46,203 bases of DNA from an uncultured Actinomycetes bacterium (GTDB lineage Bacteria > Actinomycetota > Actinomycetes > Mycobacteriales > Mycobacteriaceae), in contig CAISDL010000113.1 of NCBI GenBank assembly GCA_903884065.1, positions 1 through 46,203 of the forward strand. Direction: 5' to 3'. Positions 42,015 to 46,203 of this stretch are shown one piece after another (position 1 is the first letter of the stretch; each line of letters opens with the position of its first letter). The translations under genes and the position numbers were made by a program. The notes under the pieces are model-generated. The model saw nothing but the letters and a program-made list of their open reading frames with translations. It was not told the origin of the DNA and ran no database searches.

Positions 42015-43067
42015 GTGGACATGGGACTGCGCAAGGTCGAGTCGGAGTCGGTCGCCGCACCGGTCCCCGCGGGAATCGCCGATCCCACCCCGGAACTGCA
42101 GTTCCGGACCATCCACGGCTACCGGCGGGCGTTCCGGATCGCCGGTTCGGGTCCGGCGATTCTGCTGATCCACGGGATCGGGGACAACTCCATGGCGTGG
42201 GCGCCGGTGCACAGTCGGCTGGCCCGCCGATTCACTGTCATCGCCCCGGATCTGCTTGGACACGGACAGTCCGACAAGCCGCGGGCGGACTATTCGGTGG
42301 CGGCCTACGCCAACGGGATGCGTGATCTGCTCAGCGTCCTGGACATCGACCAGGTGACGGTCGTCGGGCATTCCCTCGGTGGCGGCGTCGCGATGCAGTT
42401 CGCCTACCAGTTTCCCCAGATGGTCGAGCGGCTGATCCTCGTCGGCGCCGGCGGGGTGACCAAGGACGTCAACATCGCACTGCGGTTCGCCTCGCTGCCC
42501 GGCGGTGCGGAGGCGCTCGGGTTGCTGCGGCTTCCGCTGGTGCTGCCCGCCCTTCAACTCGCCGGCCAGGTACTCGGAACGGTGATCGGCTCGACGGGCA
42601 TCGGCCGCGACATCCCCAACGCACTGCGCATTCTGACTGACCTGCCCGAGCCGACGGCGTCGGCCGCCTTCACCCGCACCCTGCGTGCCGTCGTGGACTG
42701 GCGTGGACAGGTGGTGACCATGCTGGACCGATGTTATTTGACGGAATCCGTTCCCGTGCAACTCGTTTGGGGCGAACAAGACGCCGTCATCCCCGTCAGT
42801 CACGCGCATATGGCGCATGCCGCGATGCCCGGATCGCGATTGGAGATCTTCCCCGACTCCGGGCACTTCCCGTTCCACCACCACCCCGACCGGTTCGTCG
42901 ATCTCGTCGGGCACTTCATCGACACCACCCCACCCGCCCAGCACGACCAGGACGTGCTCCGCGATCTGCTGCGCCAAGGAAGAGTCGACAGCGCCATCAA
43001 CGGCCCGCGGGATGCGCGGATTCTGGTGCTCGACGCCCTCGAGAGCGACGAGCGCAGCGCAACCTAG
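42015..43067 (+). CDS. Alpha/beta hydrolase (Rv2715-like)
   Basis: A 350-residue alpha/beta hydrolase. The oxyanion segment HGIGDNSM, 'APDLLGHGQSDKPRADYS', nucleophile elbow GHSLGG with Ser120, acid residue region 'WGEQDAVIPV' and the catalytic His in 'DSGHFPFHHHPDR' make a complete triad. The central lid region (about 150-235) and the end of the protein (ESDERSAT) match the M. tuberculosis Rv2715 protein as I recall it. The GTG at 42015 or the ATG at 42021 could be the start. The substrate is unknown; family members include esterases and epoxide or C-C hydrolases. It stands alone after a 100-bp gap from xfp. Confidence 0.88.
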   Translation: MDMGLRKVESESVAAPVPAGIADPTPELQFRTIHGYRRAFRIAGSGPAILLIHGIGDNSMAWAPVHSRLARRFTVIAPDLLGHGQSDKPRADYSVAAYANGMRDLLSVLDIDQVTVVGHSLGGGVAMQFAYQFPQMVERLILVGAGGVTKDVNIALRFASLPGGAEALGLLRLPLVLPALQLAGQVLGTVIGSTGIGRDIPNALRILTDLPEPTASAAFTRTLRAVVDWRGQVVTMLDRCYLTESVPVQLVWGEQDAVIPVSHAHMAHAAMPGSRLEIFPDSGHFPFHHHPDRFVDLVGHFIDTTPPAQHDQDVLRDLLRQGRVDSAINGPRDARILVLDALESDERSAT

Positions 43068-43205
43068 CCTGACCCAGCCGCCGGCATTGCGCACGGAACG
43101 CGATTTTGGCGGCGCTGGTTGCGATCTGTACGCATTCCCGGCGCGACCAGACCACCGCGCCGGGTGGAAACCCGCCCACCGCAGCCCCGGTGATGAGAAG
43201 GTGTT

Positions 43206-43227
43206 GTTCACCTTTCGTTAACTTTCG
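43206..43227 (+). promoter_or_regulatory. PHO-box-like 11-bp direct repeat upstream of ppk2
   Basis: GTTCACCTTTC (43206-43216) is followed at once by GTTAACTTTCG (43217-43227): two units at an exact 11-bp spacing that begin GTTNAC, as in the actinobacterial phosphate-regulon box (PhoP of Streptomyces; RegX3 in mycobacteria recognises related repeats). It ends 17 bp before the start of the polyphosphate kinase gene. Assignment is by pattern only. Confidence 0.5.
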
Positions 43228-43244
43228 TGCAGAGGGAGCCGGGC

Positions 43245-44729
43245 GTGCTTGAGGTATGCGAGGTCGGGAACACCGTCAGCAAAGAGGACTACGAGGCGGC
43301 GATCCCCGATCTCCGGGTCGGCCTGATCAACGCCCAGTACGACCTGCGTGAGGCCGACTTCCCGGTGATCATCTGGATCGCCGGGGACGACCGGCTGGCC
43401 GCCAACGAGTTGGTGAACCGGCTCAACGAGTGGATGGACTCCCGCTACGCCAACACCCGGGTGTTCGCCGACCCCACCGAAGAGGAGCACCAGCGTCCAC
43501 AGCTGTGGCGGCTGTGGCGCGCGCTGCCGCCGAAAGGCCGGGCCGCGTTCTTCGTCGGCGGACTGATGCGGGCGGCGATCCAGCGGGCGAACGGTGAGAT
43601 CGACGAACCCAACTTCTCGATCTGGCTGCGGCATATCGCCAACATGCAGAACGAACTGGTCGCCGACGGCGCGCTGATTCTGAAGTTCTTCCTGCACACC
43701 CCGGCCAAGGAGCAGAAGAAGAAGCTCAAGAAAGCCGAGAAGGATCCGCACGCCGGGTGGCAGGTCGACCAACGCGACTGGGCTGCGTTGGACTCGCTGG
43801 GTCCGGTGCTGCCGATCGCCGAGCGCATCCTGCGGGAAACCAGTGGGCTTGGGGCGCCATGGACGATCGTGGAGTCCACCGACGCCCGCTATCGCGACCT
43901 CACCGTCGCCCACACGATCCTGGCCGCGCTCACAGCACGTCTCGGTGAGAAGACCGAGCACCATGGCTTTGCGCTCGCAGAGTCGGTGTTCGGCGACTAC
44001 GACGCCGAAGCCAACGTGCTCTCCGGGGTCGACCTCACCCAGACGCTGTCCAAGCAGGAGTACCGCGCGCAGTTGGGCAAGGAGCAGGCCAAGCTCAAGA
44101 AGCTCTCCCTGGAGGCCCGCAAGCGAGGTGTCAGCACCGTGCTGGCCTTCGAGGGCTGGGACGCCGCGGGCAAGGGCGGGGTGATCCGCCGTATCACCGG
44201 GGCACTCGAGGCCGGCGATTACCGGGTGATCCCGGTCGCCGCACCCAACGAAGAGGAGCGCAAATACCACTACCTCTGGCGGTTCTGGCGCGATCTGCCG
44301 CCGGCCGGCAAGTGCGTCATCTTCGACCGCACCTGGTACGGCCGGGTGCTGGTGGAGCGCCTGGAGGGCTTCGCGAGTCCTTCGGAGTGGCAGCGGGCCT
44401 TCGACGAGATCAACGACTTCGAGGCCCAGATGGTCGAGCACGGCTATTACGTCGCCAAATTCTGGTTGCACATCTCCCCTGAAGAGCAACTGGACCGGTT
44501 CAAGGCGCGGGAGGAGACCGCGTACAAACAGCACAAGATCACCGATGAGGACTACCGCAACCGGGAGCGGTGGGATGAGTACGTCAGAGCCGTCGACCAG
44601 AAGATTCTGCGGACAACCTCCGACCTCGCCCGCTGGCATGTGATTCCGGCCAACAACAAGCAGTTCGCGCGGGTGGCGACGCTGAAAGCCATCAACAAGG
44701 GTCTGGCGCGCACGCTGCGGGAGAGTTGA
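43245..44729 (+). CDS. ppk2: Two-domain polyphosphate kinase 2 / polyphosphate:AMP phosphotransferase (PPK2 class II)
   Basis: Moves phosphate between polyphosphate and AMP (to ADP). The 494-residue product has two tandem PPK2 domains. The N-terminal half (about 20-235) has lost the P-loop (WIAGDDRLAANE replaces GWDAAGKGG). The C-terminal half (about 270-490) keeps Walker A GWDAAGKG (304-311), 'YLWRFWRDLPPAGK', 'IFDRTWYGRVLVERLEGF' and the lid. One active plus one degenerate domain is the class II arrangement. The GTG at 43245 has AGAGGGAG about 6 bp upstream; a GTG at 43227 is in frame but overlaps the PHO-box-like repeat. Phosphate-starvation control is suggested. Confidence 0.9.
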   Translation: MLEVCEVGNTVSKEDYEAAIPDLRVGLINAQYDLREADFPVIIWIAGDDRLAANELVNRLNEWMDSRYANTRVFADPTEEEHQRPQLWRLWRALPPKGRAAFFVGGLMRAAIQRANGEIDEPNFSIWLRHIANMQNELVADGALILKFFLHTPAKEQKKKLKKAEKDPHAGWQVDQRDWAALDSLGPVLPIAERILRETSGLGAPWTIVESTDARYRDLTVAHTILAALTARLGEKTEHHGFALAESVFGDYDAEANVLSGVDLTQTLSKQEYRAQLGKEQAKLKKLSLEARKRGVSTVLAFEGWDAAGKGGVIRRITGALEAGDYRVIPVAAPNEEERKYHYLWRFWRDLPPAGKCVIFDRTWYGRVLVERLEGFASPSEWQRAFDEINDFEAQMVEHGYYVAKFWLHISPEEQLDRFKAREETAYKQHKITDEDYRNRERWDEYVRAVDQKILRTTSDLARWHVIPANNKQFARVATLKAINKGLARTLRES

Positions 44730-44766
44730 ACGAGCGTCCGGTACGGGCAGAGCCACAGGAGACGGC

Positions 44767-45132
44767 ATGAGTGAAACCAAAGAAACCACAACAGATTCAG
44801 CCATTGGCGCGCCGATGGTCTCTGCCGCCGATCACCGGGACCGCCGGCTTCGTCACGTTCTGGCCTGGGTCGGAATCGCCGCCGGTGTGGTGTTCATCGT
44901 GGCGGTGGTCTTCTTCTCCGGCTTCGCGCTCGGCCGGGGATCAGATGGTTACCACGGGTGGCATCGCGGGTATCAGAGCCAGATGGGCCCGGGCGGCGGA
45001 TGCCCGATGATGCGCAACGGCGGAATGGGACCCGGCGGAATGGGACCCGGCGGGATGGACGATATGCGCCCGGGCGTGATGCGTCCCGGTCAGTCGTCGG
45101 CATCGCCGAGTCCGGCGCCGCCGGCTCGCTAG
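44767..45132 (+). CDS. Small membrane protein with a Met/Gly-rich outer tail
   Basis: A 121-residue protein not assigned to a known family. Residues 1-27 are polar, 28-55 form one transmembrane helix (VLAWVGIAAGVVFIVAVVFF), and the rest is extracytoplasmic: 'GYHGWHRGYQ', a CPMM motif, then repeated MGPGG and MRPG units and a Ser/Pro tail. His, Cys and many Met residues in an exported tail are typical of copper or silver binding, but this is inference. The ATG has CAGGAG 7 bp upstream. Two 15-bp tandem units (45019-45048) encode the GGMGP repeats. It is 37 bp after ppk2 on the same strand and converges on the next gene. Confidence 0.75.
   Translation: MSETKETTTDSAIGAPMVSAADHRDRRLRHVLAWVGIAAGVVFIVAVVFFSGFALGRGSDGYHGWHRGYQSQMGPGGGCPMMRNGGMGPGGMGPGGMDDMRPGVMRPGQSSASPSPAPPAR
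45019..45048 (+). repeat. 15-bp tandem repeat (2 copies)
   Basis: GGCGGAATGGGACCC occurs twice in a row and a third, partial unit follows. It encodes the GGMGP repeats of the Met/Gly-rich membrane protein and could vary in copy number without a frameshift. Confidence 0.75.
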
Positions 45133-45138
45133 TCGGAA

Positions 45139-45870
45139 TCAGCCCTCGGAGAGGTACTCCTCGCCCCCACTGGGGTAGCCACCACCGAAGGTGGTGATGT
45201 GGACGTGGTCGTAGTGGCCGTAGTTGCCCCCGCTGGGGCCGGCCGGGGTGTAGTAGGTGCCGCGCCAGATGACATCCATGACGCCGAGATCGGCGGCGTT
45301 GCTCAACGCGTAGTCGCGGATCGCATCGCCGAGGGCGATGCCGGAGTCACTGCCCGCATCGGGGATCATGATGTCGATGGCGCGGCCCGACGGGTGCCAG
45401 GGCTTGGAGTCCGGCCGCACGCCGATGATGTTGCCGATCTGCGGGAACTCGGCGCAGATGTTGCGCTCGACCCGGATCGTCTCGACCTGCAAACCCTCCT
45501 CGGAGCCCACTCCCGGCGGCAGCGCCCGCGGGTGGACATCGATGTGAGCAGCGGGTACCACAACCGGCCCGTCCGCGGGCATGGCATTGGCCGCGTCCAC
45601 GACCGCGGGTACGGCCTCAGGGGCGGGTAAGACCTCGGGCGCGGGCGCCGACTCCGGGGCAGGTGCCGCCTCAGGCGCGGGCACCGCCTCGGGCGCGGCG
45701 TGGGCGGCCTCGACCAGAGGCTCCGCGACCGCCACGGGAACGGCGGGCTGTTCCGCCGGATTCGGGTCGGCCACCGCACCGGGCGCGTACAAGACGGAAG
45801 CGGCGAGGACCGCCCCCGCGGCGATAGCCGACAGCTTGATGCTCAGATCACGCGATGGATTCCAAAACAT
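45139..45870 (-). CDS. Secreted protein with Ala/Pro/Glu linker and M15-like peptidase domain
   Basis: A 243-residue exported protein. The signal peptide (LSAIAAGAVLAASVLYAPGAVA) ends near residue 35. A low-complexity AP/APE-repeat linker follows (about 36-105), then a C-terminal domain (about 110-243) with HPSGRAID (the HxxxxxxD zinc motif of M15 peptidases) and 'GHYDHVHITTF' (DHVH). This fits D-Ala-D-Ala carboxypeptidase-like folds; many mycobacterial relatives have no tested activity. A TATGGT -10-like box 7 bp before ATG 45870 would give a leaderless mRNA, and a GTG at 45873 is also in frame. It converges on the preceding gene with 6 bp between stops. Confidence 0.8.
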   Translation of the reverse strand: MFWNPSRDLSIKLSAIAAGAVLAASVLYAPGAVADPNPAEQPAVPVAVAEPLVEAAHAAPEAVPAPEAAPAPESAPAPEVLPAPEAVPAVVDAANAMPADGPVVVPAAHIDVHPRALPPGVGSEEGLQVETIRVERNICAEFPQIGNIIGVRPDSKPWHPSGRAIDIMIPDAGSDSGIALGDAIRDYALSNAADLGVMDVIWRGTYYTPAGPSGGNYGHYDHVHITTFGGGYPSGGEEYLSEG

Positions 45871-46027
45871 CACGAAACCATAACGGACGCATTCCTGGCA
45901 CAGCGTGATTTAAGGCGGCCAGAGACCGTCGAATAGGTCACACTTGCGCTCCCGCAGTGGTCGCCTCGGGCATCCGTAGAACTACCTAATTGACGCCGGC
46001 GCCACCCGGCGGTCGCTGATCGACAAG
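45871..46027. other. Intergenic stretch upstream of the M15-like gene
   Basis: Together with 46059-46180 this is over 300 bp without a recognisable gene. Apart from the TATGGT box next to the 45870 start, and the terminator described separately, I see no ORF with coding character, no tRNA and no repeat. Confidence 0.5.
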
Positions 46028-46058
46028 AAAAAACCCGAACCCTCATTGTGGGTTCGGG
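46028..46058 (-). terminator. Rho-independent terminator, minus strand
   Basis: On the minus strand CCCGAACCC, a 7-base loop and GGGTTCGGG form a perfect 9-bp GC-rich stem (46058-46034), followed by six T (46033-46028). It would stop transcripts arriving from beyond the right edge. No minus-strand gene that it could serve is visible between 46059 and the edge. Confidence 0.85.
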
Positions 46059-46180
46059 CTAACCCGGATTTTGCACGGAATGTCGGCATAGCTGGGTGTT
46101 GATACGCGAAAGTGCCTGTCCTGCAACGGATAATCGGACTTGTCTAGGGCTCGATCGTCCAGCGGGAAGGCACCTCGCAA

Positions 46181-46203
46181 ATGAAGGATATCGCGGCGGT
46201 TTC
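46181..46203 (+). CDS. First codons of an unidentified gene cut by the right edge
   Basis: ATG at 46181 is preceded by GGGAAGG with about 10-bp spacing and reads MKDIAAV before the window ends. Too little is visible to identify a family. The less GC-rich leader (46059-46180) differs from its surroundings, so a mobile element such as an insertion sequence is possible, but no terminal inverted repeat can be checked here. Confidence 0.35.

Noticed and set aside
43040..43067. GAGCGCAGCGCAAC at the end of the alpha/beta hydrolase gene as another dispersed repeat copy
   Set aside because: It encodes the ERSAT ending that I recall in the M. tuberculosis homologue, so it is native coding sequence with only partial similarity to the core.

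Overview
The window is high-GC actinobacterial chromosome. Codon use, frequent GTG starts, gene families and above all gene order point to Mycobacterium sensu lato, most likely an environmental Mycolicibacterium-type species. From left to right the order mazG, mfd, TetR, tRNA-Gln, glmU, prs, lpqT, rplY, pth, pks16, ispE, ksgA, (rpfB), tatD, metG, pabB, rsmI, pmt, arcA, alkB-like, lipoprotein, cAMP-dependent acetyltransferase follows the M. tuberculosis Rv1021 to Rv0998 neighbourhood as I know it. No database search was run. Family names rest on motifs and remembered homologues.

Region 1 (1-11255) is housekeeping. A minus-strand DNA repair and nucleotide clean-up block (TetR, mfd, mazG) is followed by a plus-strand block: tRNA-Gln(TTG), GlmU for UDP-GlcNAc, PRPP synthase, an LpqT-like lipoprotein, an inserted short-chain dehydrogenase, ribosomal protein L25/CTC and peptidyl-tRNA hydrolase. 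Region 2 (11393-15208) is one very large secreted protein. It has a signal peptide, about 550 residues of calcium-binding RTX repeats, and a C-terminal calpain-like domain that has lost its catalytic Cys and His.

Region 3 (15232-28143) continues the conserved backbone. Between ksgA and tatD lies a decayed rpfB: the end of the G5 domain and the whole lytic-transglycosylase domain can still be read on the minus strand, but with two in-frame stops and two frameshifts, and the 5' part is deleted. Short dispersed GC-rich repeats have inserted in frame at the start of rsmI, inside pmt and upstream of the first TetR gene.

Region 4 (28216-36831) is a run of eight minus-strand genes. Its core is an MmpL transporter, a type III polyketide synthase, an ICMT-type methyltransferase and an FAD-dependent hydroxylase/reductase. 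The junctions are stop-to-start, 16 bp, and a 4-bp overlap. The gene set resembles the Streptomyces srsABC phenolic-lipid operon (type III PKS, methyltransferase, flavoprotein) with its own exporter added. A Tat-exported flavin amine oxidase lipoprotein lies upstream, and a cAMP-regulated lysine acetyltransferase, TspO and a lipoprotein lie downstream.

Region 5 (36931-46203) is carbon and phosphate storage metabolism: glycogen phosphorylase with phosphoketolase, an Rv2715-like alpha/beta hydrolase, and a two-domain polyphosphate kinase 2 preceded by a PHO-box-like 11-bp direct repeat. It ends with a small Met/Gly-rich membrane protein, a secreted M15-like peptidase-domain protein, a strong minus-strand terminator and the first codons of an unidentified gene at the right edge.
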